This document shows positions 36,282 through 44,574 of a stretch of DNA of 53,829 bases, piece after piece. A program made the position numbers and the translations under genes. The stretch is from Alphaproteobacteria bacterium. Its GTDB lineage: Bacteria; Pseudomonadota; Alphaproteobacteria; Sphingomonadales; Sphingomonadaceae. The stretch spans positions 1 through 53,829 of the forward strand of contig JAFANP010000037.1 in NCBI GenBank assembly GCA_019232625.1, given 5' to 3'. Numbering within the stretch: the first letter of the stretch is position 1; every line of letters starts with the position of its first letter. The notes under the pieces were generated by a model. It saw only the letters and a list, made by a program, of their open reading frames with translations. It did not search any database and was not told the origin of the DNA.

Positions 36282-38213
36282 TCAGTTGCCGCCGAACAGG
36301 TTGCGCTGCCAGAAGAGCAGGCTCGCCCAGAAGGCGAAATCCTGGTTGGCCTTCTTCGCGAAGCCGTGGCCTTCGTCCTGGGCGAGCAGGTGCCATGCGG
36401 GGACGCCGTTGGCGCGCACCGCCTTCACCATCTGCTCCGCCTCGGACGGCGGCACGCGCGGATCGTTGCCGCCGGTCTGGACCATCAGGGGGATTCGCAG
36501 TTCCTTGGCGCGGCTGAGCGGCGAGATCTCCGTAAGCCGCGCGCGCTGGGCGGGATCGCGCTCGTCGCCATATTCGACCCGCCTGAGGTCGCGGCGATAG
36601 CTCTGGGTGTTCTCGAGGAAGGTCACCCAGTTGGAGATTGCGACGATGCAATTGGCCGCCTTGAGGCGGTCGCCGTAGCGGATCGCGCTCGCATAGCACA
36701 TGTAGCCGCCGTAGCTGCCGCCCGTCACCGCCATGCGCGCCGGATCGACCGCGGGGTCTCGCGCCAATGTGTCGAGGAAGGCCCCTATGTCCTTGACCGA
36801 GTTCTCCCGCAGGGAGGGGCCGTTGTCGAGCGCGACGAAGCGCTTGCCGAAGCCCGTGGAGCCGCGGACGTTGGGGTAGAAGAGGGCGACGCCGAGCTCG
36901 TTCAGATAATAATTGTTGCGGCCCTGGAAGCCGGGGCGGGACTGTCCCTCGGGCCCGCCGTGGATGTTGACGAGCAGCGGGCGCTTGCCCGGGAAGCGCG
37001 CCGGGTCGGGCCGGTAGAGGAAGCCGGAGACGGTCTCGCCGTCGAAGCTCCGCACCTGGACGAGCTGCGGCTCGACGTTGACGAGCGGATCGAGCCCGCC
37101 CGTTTCCGACTGGGTCCAGCGGCGGACGGCGAGGCTGGCCGGGTTCACCGAATAGGCGTCGGCGGGGGAGCGGGCGGAGGAGAGGGTGAGGCCGATCTCG
37201 CCCCACGGGGACACTTCGAGCCCCGACACCACCCTGACCGGCAGCTTGGCCACCGCGCGCGCCTTGCCGGTGCGCGGATCGAGCAGGCGCAGCCGGCTGG
37301 TGCCCGCCTCGTTGACGACATAGGCGATGAAGCGGCCGTCCTCCGAAACGTCGAAGCTCTCGACGTCCCAGCGCGTCTCGGGGGCGACGGCGGTGAACCG
37401 GCCGGTGGCCGGGTCGAGGCGGCCGAGCCGCTGGAAGTCGGAGCCTTCGTCGGACGTCACCCACAGCGTGCCGTTGGGGGCGAATTGCGCCGCGCCGTAG
37501 GAGATCGGCTTGGAATGGTCGCCGATCGGGGTCATCCGGCCGGTGGCGAGATCGAGCCGGTAGAGGTCGGTCTTGTTGACGGAGATGTAGTTGGCGACCA
37601 CGGCGCTCCCGCCGTCCGGCGCGAAGTCGGCGACCGCCCAGCCGCCGCCCTTCACCTGCGCCACCATGCGGTTGCTCGACGGGTTGCGCGGGTCGACGAC
37701 GTAGAGGTCGCTGTCGGCGCCGTTGCGGCGTGTGGAGGTGTAGGCGAGCCAGCGGCCGTCATGGCTCCAGGTGTTGATCTCGTTGCGGCTCTTGCCGTCG
37801 GTGAGGAGGATGAGGCGCCCGCGCTCGAGCCGGTAGAGCTGCCAGAACTCGCTGCCGCCGACATCCTTCTGGACGACCATCACATCGCCCACCTTGGGCG
37901 CGTAGGAGGCGCCGGCGATGGCGTCCTGCTCGAACGTGACCTGCCGCCGCATCGCCCCCGGCGAGGCCACCTCGTGCACCTGGTTGACGTTGCCGAAGCG
38001 CGTCGAGACCGCGATGCCGCGAGTCTGCGGATTCCAGCCGAGGAAGCCGGCGGTGCGAAATTCCATGTAGGGGCGCGTCGCCGCGGCGAGCTCGTCGGGT
38101 ATCGGCGGCACCCCGTCGGCGACCATCGCCGCCGGCTTGTCCACGTCGGCGAAGGCGGGAACGGCGAGGGCGGCTGCGGAGGCGGCGGCGAGCAGGAACA
38201 AGGCGTGACGCAT
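36282..38213 (-). CDS. Secreted S9 family peptidase (prolyl oligopeptidase-like)
   Basis: A 643-residue secreted serine peptidase. After a signal peptide (about 1-22) come WD-like beta-propeller repeats with strands such as EINTWSHDGRWLAYTSTR and DVESFDVSEDGRFIAYV. The alpha/beta-hydrolase domain begins near PLLVNIHGGPEGQ. The catalytic Ser is in VTGGSYGGYM, the Asp in TGGNDPRVPP and the His in QDEGHGF. It probably trims peptides in the periplasm. Its start is 63 bases from the antitoxin stop on the same strand. Confidence 0.93.
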   Translation of the reverse strand: MRHALFLLAAASAAALAVPAFADVDKPAAMVADGVPPIPDELAAATRPYMEFRTAGFLGWNPQTRGIAVSTRFGNVNQVHEVASPGAMRRQVTFEQDAIAGASYAPKVGDVMVVQKDVGGSEFWQLYRLERGRLILLTDGKSRNEINTWSHDGRWLAYTSTRRNGADSDLYVVDPRNPSSNRMVAQVKGGGWAVADFAPDGGSAVVANYISVNKTDLYRLDLATGRMTPIGDHSKPISYGAAQFAPNGTLWVTSDEGSDFQRLGRLDPATGRFTAVAPETRWDVESFDVSEDGRFIAYVVNEAGTSRLRLLDPRTGKARAVAKLPVRVVSGLEVSPWGEIGLTLSSARSPADAYSVNPASLAVRRWTQSETGGLDPLVNVEPQLVQVRSFDGETVSGFLYRPDPARFPGKRPLLVNIHGGPEGQSRPGFQGRNNYYLNELGVALFYPNVRGSTGFGKRFVALDNGPSLRENSVKDIGAFLDTLARDPAVDPARMAVTGGSYGGYMCYASAIRYGDRLKAANCIVAISNWVTFLENTQSYRRDLRRVEYGDERDPAQRARLTEISPLSRAKELRIPLMVQTGGNDPRVPPSEAEQMVKAVRANGVPAWHLLAQDEGHGFAKKANQDFAFWASLLFWQRNLFGGN

Positions 38214-38275
38214 GGAGGTCCCCTGTCGTTGAGCCCGCGGACGCTAGGGAGCCGGGTGCGCGGGAGCAAGCCGCT

Positions 38276-38575
38276 TCAAATAAGCTCCACCGACAGCCGC
38301 CGCCCCAGCACCTTTGCGGCACGGGTCAGCGAGTCCAGAGTCACATTGTGCTCGTCCGGATCAAGGATGCGCGCGAGCTGAGCCCGACTCGTCTCCATCA
38401 ACTCCGCCATCCGCGCTTTTGTCAGCTTCTGGTCCGCCATCGCCTGCTGCAGCTGCATGGCTATCACGCGCTTGATGACCCGGGCGGTGACCTCTTCCCG
38501 AATACTTTCCTCATCAAGGAAGTCGTCGAGAGACCTAAGCCCCTCGTACGAACGGACATTATCCGTTTCAGGCAT
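38276..38575 (-). CDS. HigA-type XRE antitoxin
   Basis: A 99-residue helix-turn-helix protein. After an acidic head (LDDFLDEESIREEV) comes the HTH: MADQKLTKARMAELMETSRA and QLARILDPDEHNVTLDSLTRAA, closing in LGRRLSVELI. This is the usual antitoxin next to phage Gp49-like/HigB toxins. Base composition is more AT-rich than its neighbours, which suggests transfer. The start ATG is at 38575, 13 bases after the original toxin stop. The toxin frame is open into this gene because of a frameshift. Confidence 0.85.
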   Translation of the reverse strand: MPETDNVRSYEGLRSLDDFLDEESIREEVTARVIKRVIAMQLQQAMADQKLTKARMAELMETSRAQLARILDPDEHNVTLDSLTRAAKVLGRRLSVELI

Positions 38576-38588
38576 GTCTATATTCCTC

Positions 38589-38923
38589 TTACCGAAATTC
38601 CTCCTTTCGCTTTCGAGCCAGGTCGAGATCGGCCTTTGGAAGCTTGGCGCTCTTCTTGAAAATCGCGTGAACCACCAGAGGGCTTGGCGATCGCGATCGA
38701 AGTAGAAGATGAGCCGGAACTCGCGCTTCGAAGGCAGCGACGATCTTACCTCGTAAAGCCCATCGCCGAGAGGGCGGCACAGCGGCAAACCCATGGGAAA
38801 ACCTATCTGAACCGTCTTTAGATCCTCCCCGACGACCTTCTTCTCCTCGGCCGAAAGCTGACGGACGAAATCGAGGACAATCTCATTTCCCGACGCAGTC
38901 TCGTAGAACACAACTTCGAACAT
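38589..38923 (-). pseudogene. HigB/Gp49-like toxin, frameshifted and fused in frame to antitoxin
   Basis: The first 82 codons encode a RelE/HigB-type toxin (MFEVVFYETASGNEIVLDFV to KREFRLIFYFDRDRQAL). The conserved C-terminal end VVHAIFKKSAKLPKADLDLA and ARKRKEEFR then lies in another frame, from 38675 to the stop at 38589. Skipping two bases at 38676-38677, next to a duplicated AG (CT on the coding strand), restores a 110-residue toxin. As it stands the frame instead runs into the antitoxin and gives one 215-residue product ending at 38276. It may be a dead toxin, a sequencing error or a real fusion. Confidence 0.8.
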
Positions 38924-39050
38924 GAGGGGTATCCCTCCCCTCGCACGTTATGGCCATCGGTGCTCTCCGGGTAGGTTGCCGGATGCTTCGGACTTTCGCC
39001 CGAAGAGTCGGTAGTATCATATTTGGTACGACTGTAAATGGGCTGCGTGC

Positions 39051-40430
39051 TCAGCACTCCACGACGTTGACGGCGAGGCCGCCGAGCGACGTCTCCTTGT
39101 AGCGCTCGTTCATGTCGAGGCCGGTGCGCCGCATCGTCTCGATCACCTGGTCGAGGCTGACGAGATGCGAGCCGTCGCCGGCCAGCGCCAGCCGCGACGC
39201 CTCGATCGCCTTGACCGCGCCGACGGCGTTGCGCTCGATGCACGGCACCTGGACGAGCCCGGCGACCGGATCGCAGGTGAGGCCGAGATTGTGCTCCATG
39301 CCGATCTCGGCGGCATTCTCGATCTGCCGCGGCGTTCCGCCGAGCGCCGCGGTGAGGCCCGCCGCGGCCATCGAGCAGGCGACCCCGACCTCGCCCTGGC
39401 AGCCGACCTCGGCGCCGGAGATGGAGGCGTTCTCCTTGAACAGCGAGCCGACCGCGGCGGCGGTGAGGAGGAAGACGCGCACGCCCTCGTCGGTCGAATG
39501 GGGGGTGAAGCGCTGATAGTAGCGCAGGATCGCCGGGACGATGCCTGCCGCGCCGTTGGTGGGCGCGGTGACGACCCGGCCGCCGGCGGCATTCTCCTCG
39601 TTCACGGCGAGCGCCCACAGGTTCACCCAGTCGAGCACGGTCAGCGGGTCCGACAGGGTGCGCTCGGCTCGGTCGATCAGCCGCTTGTGGAGCCCGGGCG
39701 CCCGCCGCCTGACGCGCAGCCCGCCCGGCAGCTCGCCCTCGATGCCCATGCCGCGGTCGATGCAGGCCGACATCGCGCCGGCGATGCCGGCGAGGCGCGC
39801 GTCAATCTCCTCCTCGGAGAGGTGGGCGCGCTCGTTGGCGCGGGCGATGTCGGCGATGCTCAGCCGCTCCCGCTCGACGATGGCGAGCAGCTCGTCGGCC
39901 GAGCGATAATTATAGGGTATGTCCCAGACGCCGTCGGGCGGCGCGTTGCGGGCGATCGCCGCCTCGTCGACCACCGCGCCGCCGCCGGTCGAATAATAGA
40001 CTCGCTCGAGGAGGGCGCCGCCGCCGGCGTCGAAGGCGCAGAAGCGCATGCCGTTGGAATGATGCGGCAGCCGCTCGCGCTGGAGGAACTTGAGGTCCTG
40101 CGCCTCGTCGAAGGCGATCTCGCGGCGGCCGTTCAGGCGCAGGCGCCGATGCGCGCGTATGTCGGCGACGATCGCGTCGGCGGCGTCGGGATCGACCCCG
40201 TCCGGCCGCTCCCCCGACAGGCCGAGGAGGATGGCGCGGTCGGTGGCGTGGCCCTTCCCGGTCAGCGCGAGCGACCCGTAGAGGGCGACCTCCACCCGCG
40301 CGGCGCGTTCCAGCAGCCCGCCCTGCGCCAGCGTCTCGACAAACCGGCAGGCGGCCGTCATCGGACCCATGGTGTGGGAGCTCGAGGGGCCGACGCCGAT
40401 CTTGAAGAGGTCGAAAACGCTGGAAACCAT
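39051..40430 (-). CDS. sdaA: L-serine dehydratase (iron-sulfur type)
   Basis: This enzyme turns L-serine into pyruvate and ammonia. The 459-residue single-chain protein has both beta and alpha parts: N-terminal [20 protein letters not shown] and GHATDRA, then [33 protein letters not shown], and [19 protein letters not shown], where the Cys residues hold a 4Fe-4S cluster. The N-terminus fixes the start at 40430. That start codon overlaps the start codon of pabBC on the other strand. Confidence 0.96.
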   Translation of the reverse strand: MVSSVFDLFKIGVGPSSSHTMGPMTAACRFVETLAQGGLLERAARVEVALYGSLALTGKGHATDRAILLGLSGERPDGVDPDAADAIVADIRAHRRLRLNGRREIAFDEAQDLKFLQRERLPHHSNGMRFCAFDAGGGALLERVYYSTGGGAVVDEAAIARNAPPDGVWDIPYNYRSADELLAIVERERLSIADIARANERAHLSEEEIDARLAGIAGAMSACIDRGMGIEGELPGGLRVRRRAPGLHKRLIDRAERTLSDPLTVLDWVNLWALAVNEENAAGGRVVTAPTNGAAGIVPAILRYYQRFTPHSTDEGVRVFLLTAAAVGSLFKENASISGAEVGCQGEVGVACSMAAAGLTAALGGTPRQIENAAEIGMEHNLGLTCDPVAGLVQVPCIERNAVGAVKAIEASRLALAGDGSHLVSLDQVIETMRRTGLDMNERYKETSLGGLAVNVVEC

Positions 40431-42189
40431 GGACTCTCCTGACCGGCCGCGAGATGGGCCTCCCGCCGGCTTCTGGCAAGCGGGCAGGGCCTTGGTGCTC
40501 CTCGACGACCAGCGGCCCGGCGGGACGGCGCGGCTCTACCGGGATCCGGTCGGGACGATCGAGGCCGCGACGCTGCCGGAGGTCGGGCCGGCGCTGGAGC
40601 GGCTGCGCGGATGCGGCCGGCACGCCGCCGGCTTCCTCGCCTATGAAGCGGGCTTCGCGCTCGAGCGGAAGCTTTCCGGCCTGCCGGCGGGCGACGGGCC
40701 GCTTTTGTGGTTCGGCCTGTTCGAGACGTGGGAGGAGGAGGCCGATATCGCCGCGCTTCTCCCCGACCCGGCCGGCGCCTGGGCCTCGGCGCCCCGGCCG
40801 CTGGTCGCGCGAGAGGCGCACGAGGCGGCCGTCGCCGAGGCGCGGCGCCTGATCTTCGCCGGCGAGATCTACCAGGCGAACCTCACCTTCCCCGCCGAGG
40901 TGGCGGTGGCCGGCCATCCGCTCGCCCTCTACGCCGCGCTCCGCGGCCGCGCGCGCGGCGGATGGGGCGGCGTCGTCTTCACCGGCACCACCTGGCTGCT
41001 CTCCTTTTCGCCCGAACTGTTCTTCACCCTCGAGGGGCGGCGGGTGACGGCGAGGCCGATGAAGGGCACGCTGCCGGCCGGCGCGGCGCCCGCGGCGCTC
41101 TCGGAAGACCCCAAGCAGCGCGCCGAAAATCTGATGATCGTCGACCTCATCCGCAACGACCTCTCCCGCGTATCTGTGCCGGGGACCGTCAAGGTCCCGG
41201 AGCTGTTCGCCGTGGAGACCTACCCGACCGTGCTGCAGATGACCTCCACCGTCACCGCCGAGCTCGACCCGGATTCAGGGCCGGTGGACCTGCTCGCGGC
41301 CGCTTTCCCGTGCGGCTCGGTGACGGGCGCGCCGAAAATCCGGGCGATGGAGGCGATCGCGGCGCTCGAGCGCGGTCCGCGCGGCGCCTATACGGGCAGC
41401 CTCGGCAGGCTTGCGCCGGACGGTGAAGCGGCGTTCAATGTGGCGATCCGGACGCTCGTGCTTCCCCAAAGCGCGTCCCGTGCCCGGATCGGTCTCGGCT
41501 CGGGGATCGTTGCGGACAGCGAGCCGGCGGCGGAGTGGCGCGAGTGCCTGGCGAAGGGAGCCTTTGTGGAGACGCGCCGCAGCTTCGATCTCATCGAGAC
41601 GATGCGCTTCGACCCTGAGGAGGGGATTGCGGAGCTGGAGCGCCATCTCGCCCGCATGCGGCGCAGCGCCGAGGCGCTCGGCTTCGCCTTCGACCGCCAC
41701 AATGCCCGCAACGAGCTTCAGGCGGCCACCTTCTTCCTGCGCGCGCCGCGCAAGCTGCGCCTGCGCCTGTCGCGGACCGGAGCGATCGCGATCGAGGCGC
41801 GCCCGCTGCCGGCGACGCCGCCCGGGCCGGTGGCGGTGCGCATCGCGCGCCTTCCGGTCGAGGCGGAGGATTTCCGGCTCCGCCACAAGACCAGCGACCG
41901 TGGCTTCTACGACGCGGCGCGCGGCGGCGCTTTCGAGACGATCTTCGAGGATCGACACGGCTTCCTTACCGAGGGAAGCTTCACAAGCCTCTTCGCCGAG
42001 CGGGACGGGAGGCTGCTCACGCCGCCGCTGGCGCGCGGCCTGCTGCCCGGCGTGCTGCGCGAAAGACTGATCGAGGAGGGACGCGCCATTGAAGCGGACC
42101 TCACCGTCGACCATCTCGGCAAGGGCTTCTTCATCGGCAATTCGCTGCGCGGCCTCATCCCCGCCCGGCTAAGCGGAGACTCGACATGA
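40429..42189 (+). CDS. pabB: Fused aminodeoxychorismate synthase I/lyase (PabB-PabC)
   Basis: A bifunctional enzyme of 586 residues for p-aminobenzoate and folate synthesis. Residues about 20-385 are Pab[63 protein letters not shown]. Residues about 390-585 are the class IV aminotransferase Pab[28 protein letters not shown] and [13 protein letters not shown]. The ATG at 40429 overlaps the sdaA start. A GTG at 40495 (VLLDDQ) with AGGG upstream is a good alternative, because codons before it look non-coding. It overlaps msrA by four bases. Confidence 0.9.
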   Translation: MDSPDRPRDGPPAGFWQAGRALVLLDDQRPGGTARLYRDPVGTIEAATLPEVGPALERLRGCGRHAAGFLAYEAGFALERKLSGLPAGDGPLLWFGLFETWEEEADIAALLPDPAGAWASAPRPLVAREAHEAAVAEARRLIFAGEIYQANLTFPAEVAVAGHPLALYAALRGRARGGWGGVVFTGTTWLLSFSPELFFTLEGRRVTARPMKGTLPAGAAPAALSEDPKQRAENLMIVDLIRNDLSRVSVPGTVKVPELFAVETYPTVLQMTSTVTAELDPDSGPVDLLAAAFPCGSVTGAPKIRAMEAIAALERGPRGAYTGSLGRLAPDGEAAFNVAIRTLVLPQSASRARIGLGSGIVADSEPAAEWRECLAKGAFVETRRSFDLIETMRFDPEEGIAELERHLARMRRSAEALGFAFDRHNARNELQAATFFLRAPRKLRLRLSRTGAIAIEARPLPATPPGPVAVRIARLPVEAEDFRLRHKTSDRGFYDAARGGAFETIFEDRHGFLTEGSFTSLFAERDGRLLTPPLARGLLPGVLRERLIEEGRAIEADLTVDHLGKGFFIGNSLRGLIPARLSGDST

Positions 42190-42860
42190 ATGGACGCTTC
42201 ACGCTCGCCGCGATGGCAGGAATGGCCGCGCTCGCCGCCGGCGGATTCCTGCTCGCGTCCGGCCCGACCGCCTCGCCCGCCGAAGCTTCGGCCGCGCCCG
42301 CCCCGAAGGTCGACGTCCCGGCGACGGCGGGAAACCAGGTGGCGGTGCTCGCAGGCGGCTGCTTCTGGGGCATGGAAGGCGTGTTCGAGCATGTGAAGGG
42401 CGTTCGCGACGTCGTCTCCGGCTATGCCGGCGGCCGCGCCGCCGACGCGACCTACGAGAAGGTGGGGGGCGAGGGGACCGGCCACGCGGAATCGGTGCGC
42501 ATCGTCTTCGACCCCAGGGTGGTCAGCTATGGCCAGCTGCTGCGCATCTATTTCTCGTCGCACGATCCGACCCAGCTCAACCGCCAGACCCCGGACAGCG
42601 GCCCCAGCTACCGGTCGGCCATCTTCCCCCAGAATGCGGCGCAGCGCCGCGCCGCTGCGGCCTACATCGCCCAGCTCAACGCCGCCAAGGCGTTCCCGGC
42701 GCCGGTCGTGACCCGAATCGAGAGCGGCGGCTTCTTCCCCGCCGAGGCTTATCACCAGGATTTCGAGCGGCTCCACCCGGACCACCCCTATATCCGCCGC
42801 TGGGACGCTCCCAAGCTCGCCGCGCTCAAGGCCAATTTCCCGGGCCTGTATCGCGGCTGA
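42186..42860 (+). CDS. msrA: Exported peptide methionine sulfoxide reductase A
   Basis: MsrA repairs methionine-S-sulfoxide. The 224-residue protein begins with a hydrophobic signal or anchor (about 5-25), so it acts outside the cytoplasm. The catalytic Cys59 is in AGGCFWGMEGVF. Other family marks are GYAGGRAADATYEKV, TGHAESVRIVFDP, HDPTQLNRQ and FFPAEAYHQDF. It starts four bases before the pabBC stop, so it is translated with it, which is an unusual functional pairing. Confidence 0.95.
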   Translation: MNGRFTLAAMAGMAALAAGGFLLASGPTASPAEASAAPAPKVDVPATAGNQVAVLAGGCFWGMEGVFEHVKGVRDVVSGYAGGRAADATYEKVGGEGTGHAESVRIVFDPRVVSYGQLLRIYFSSHDPTQLNRQTPDSGPSYRSAIFPQNAAQRRAAAAYIAQLNAAKAFPAPVVTRIESGGFFPAEAYHQDFERLHPDHPYIRRWDAPKLAALKANFPGLYRG

Positions 42861-42892
42861 CCGATCGCGCCGCCTTCTCGCCGCCGGGCGGG

Positions 42893-43555
42893 TCAGGCGG
42901 CGATGGGGAACCTCAGCAGCCTGTCCGCCACCGGCACCAGCGCTTCGGCCGCGCCGCCGACGGCGCGCGCGATCTCCGGATGGTCGGCATCCAGCCCGCC
43001 GGTGAGCGCCCCGAAGGCGGGAAGGATCAGCTTGCGCTCGGTCGCCACGAAGCAGCGGCGGGAGACGCGGCGGCCGCGATGGGTGATGCGCAGCTTGGGA
43101 TGGAAGTGCCCGGAGATTTCAGGGCGCGTCTCGCCCGGCTCGGCCTCGTGGCGGAGGAGGAGGCCGTTCACCTCCGCTTCCTCGACGATCCGGCCGCCGC
43201 AATGGTCGAGGATGCCGGAATCGTGGTTGCCGGTGATCCAGGTCCAGCGCGTCGCCGCGGTGAGCGCCGTCAGCATCTCCCGCGCCCGCGCCGGCAGGCG
43301 TTCGCAGCCGAAGCGGTCGTGGAAGCTGTCGCCGAGGCACCATATCTCCTCGGCGCCGGTCGAGACGGCGAGCGCCGTGAGGTCGGCGAGGGTCGCGATC
43401 GAATCGTAGGGCGGCAGCATCTGGCCGAGCCGCGCGAACCAGCTCGCCTTTTCAAGGTGAAGGTCGGCGAGGAGGAGGGCGCGCCGGCCCGGCAGGAACA
43501 GCGCCCCCTGCGGGAGGGCGAGCATCTCGTGCCCACAGAACGAAAAGCGAACCAT
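42893..43555 (-). CDS. pdeM: Ligase-associated DNA damage response endonuclease PdeM
   Basis: A 220-residue calcineurin-like phosphoesterase. Metal ligands are Asp31 and His33 (LLADLHLEKASWF), Asp76 (CLGDSFHD), Asn110-His111 (TGNHDSG) and His150/His152 (SGHFHPK). The family is usually found beside an Lhr-like helicase, an MBL exonuclease and an ATP-dependent ligase. Here the helicase (49071) and exonuclease (51845) are 5.5 kb and more away, with hsp20, a kinase and others between. Confidence 0.92.
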   Translation of the reverse strand: MVRFSFCGHEMLALPQGALFLPGRRALLLADLHLEKASWFARLGQMLPPYDSIATLADLTALAVSTGAEEIWCLGDSFHDRFGCERLPARAREMLTALTAATRWTWITGNHDSGILDHCGGRIVEEAEVNGLLLRHEAEPGETRPEISGHFHPKLRITHRGRRVSRRCFVATERKLILPAFGALTGGLDADHPEIARAVGGAAEALVPVADRLLRFPIAA

Positions 43556-43595
43556 CGGCGACCGCTATAGCGGCCCCGGGCGGCGCATCAAGCGC

Positions 43596-43757
43596 TCAGC
43601 GCGTCAGCTCGGCGAGGATCGCTTCGGACTGCGCCGTGGCGCCCGCCGTGTTGGGATGCAGCACCACCGGGTTGGCGGCGATGAAGACCAGCGCCACGGC
43701 CAGGAAACCCTCGACGGCGAGGGCGAAGGGATGGCCGAACTTCTTCATGAACTTCAT
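43596..43757 (-). CDS. Small single-span membrane protein
   Basis: A 53-residue frame: a basic head (MKFMKKFGH), one hydrophobic segment (about 11-32, FALAVEGFLAVALVFIAANP) and a polar tail ending EAILAELTR. Codon use fits the chromosome. The start is ATG 43757; ATG 43748 is also possible. The ribosome site is weak. I do not recognise a family; the charge pattern and position between pdeM and hsp20 support a real gene. Confidence 0.55.
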   Translation of the reverse strand: MKFMKKFGHPFALAVEGFLAVALVFIAANPVVLHPNTAGATAQSEAILAELTR

Positions 43758-43856
43758 AGCTGCGCCGCGGCTCGAGCCGTGCCTCCATTCGGGGAACGAG
43801 AGCCGAAATAGGTTGCACAGCGCAACTTACAACCGGAAAGTCCGGGCAGTTGGCGC

Positions 43857-43893
43857 AAAAAACCGGCGCCGGTCGTAACCTCCCGGCGCCGGT
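43857..43893 (-). terminator. Rho-independent terminator of hsp20
   Basis: On the minus strand a perfect 11-bp stem (ACCGGCGCCGG and CCGGCGCCGGT) with a 10-base loop is followed by six Ts. It lies 25 bases after the hsp20 stop. It is the strongest intrinsic terminator in the window. Confidence 0.88.
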
Positions 43894-43917
43894 CCGTAGC
43901 CAGCCGCCAAAAAGCGG

Positions 43918-44409
43918 TCAGGCGGCTGCGTGCTCCTCCTCGGCCGAGGCGCGCTCGGCGCCCGCCTCGGCTTCGAGCGTGCGCGGCGCCGCGCCGTTGA
44001 TCTCGATCTTGCGCGGCTTCATCGCGTCCGGGATCTCCCGGACGAGCTCGACCGACAGGAGGCCGTCCTTCATGTCGGCATCCTCGACGCGCACGAAGTC
44101 CGCCAGCTCGAAGCGGCGCTCGAAGGCGCGGGTGGCGATGCCCATGTGGACGAAGCTGCCGTCGCGGCTGCGATTCTCGGCCTTGCGGCCGGTGATCGTC
44201 AGCAGGTTCTGGCGCGCGGTGATGTCGATGTCGTTGGGGCTGAAGCCCGCGACCGCGAGCGTGATCCGGTAGCGATCGTCGCTCAGCTTCTCGATGTCGT
44301 AGGGCGGATAATTGTCGCCCTGCTCGCGATTGGCGTTTTCCAGGAATTCGAACAGCCGGTCGAAGCCGATGGTCGAACGGCGATAGGGGGTGAAATCGAA
44401 GCTTCTCAT
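43918..44409 (-). CDS. Hsp20/IbpA-type small heat shock protein
   Basis: A 163-residue ATP-independent chaperone that holds unfolded proteins. It opens MRSFDFTPYRRSTIGFDRLF, as in IbpA-like proteins. The alpha-crystallin domain spans about 33-135 (YDIEKLSDDRYRITLAVAGF, NLLTITGRKAENR, FERRFELADFVRVEDADMKD). The C-terminal IEI tripeptide in RKIEING fits the I-x-I anchor. An acidic tail ends it. It has an RpoH-type promoter and a ROSE-like hairpin over its ribosome site. A strong terminator follows. Confidence 0.95.
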   Translation of the reverse strand: MRSFDFTPYRRSTIGFDRLFEFLENANREQGDNYPPYDIEKLSDDRYRITLAVAGFSPNDIDITARQNLLTITGRKAENRSRDGSFVHMGIATRAFERRFELADFVRVEDADMKDGLLSVELVREIPDAMKPRKIEINGAAPRTLEAEAGAERASAEEEHAAA

Positions 44410-44414
44410 GGTCC

Positions 44415-44435
44415 ATGTCCTCCGTTGAGCAACAT
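44415..44435 (-). ncRNA. ROSE-like RNA thermometer over the hsp20 ribosome site
   Basis: In the leader the strand AUGUUGCU pairs with GGAGGACAU across a CAAC loop. This masks the GGAGG ribosome site five bases before the start region. The pairing gives AUGU/ACAU, a U-G pair, then a G facing a G, a bulged A, and C-G and U-G pairs, the same style as the UYGCU hairpin of ROSE elements, which melt in heat shock. Upstream leader sequence (to about 44510) can form further stems. Confidence 0.6.
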
Positions 44436-44516
44436 TGCATGAGGGGCGCCGCCCAAGAGCCGGAGCCCCCCGCGGGTACAGGCCCGGCACCGCGAAAAGG
44501 TCGCCGGACGACGGCG

Positions 44517-44544
44517 ATCTAGGAAGCGAAAATGCGGGTTCAAG
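44517..44544 (-). promoter_or_regulatory. RpoH (sigma-32)-type promoter of hsp20
   Basis: On the minus strand CCCCTTG (44541-44547) and CCTAGAT (44517-44523) are separated so that CTTG and CCTAGAT are 17 bases apart. This closely matches the alphaproteobacterial RpoH pattern (CTTG, 17 bases, CYTATNT). It lies 31 bases after the kinase stop and about 108 bases before the hsp20 start, so it would give a leader that includes the ROSE-like hairpin. Confidence 0.62.
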
Positions 44545-44574
44545 GGGCCCGGAGGACGCGGGGGCAAGGGGCGC

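Noticed and set aside
38276-38923. A natural single-chain toxin-antitoxin protein
   Set aside because: Kept only as a possibility: the toxin C-terminus is clearly encoded in the other frame, which favours a frameshift over a designed fusion.
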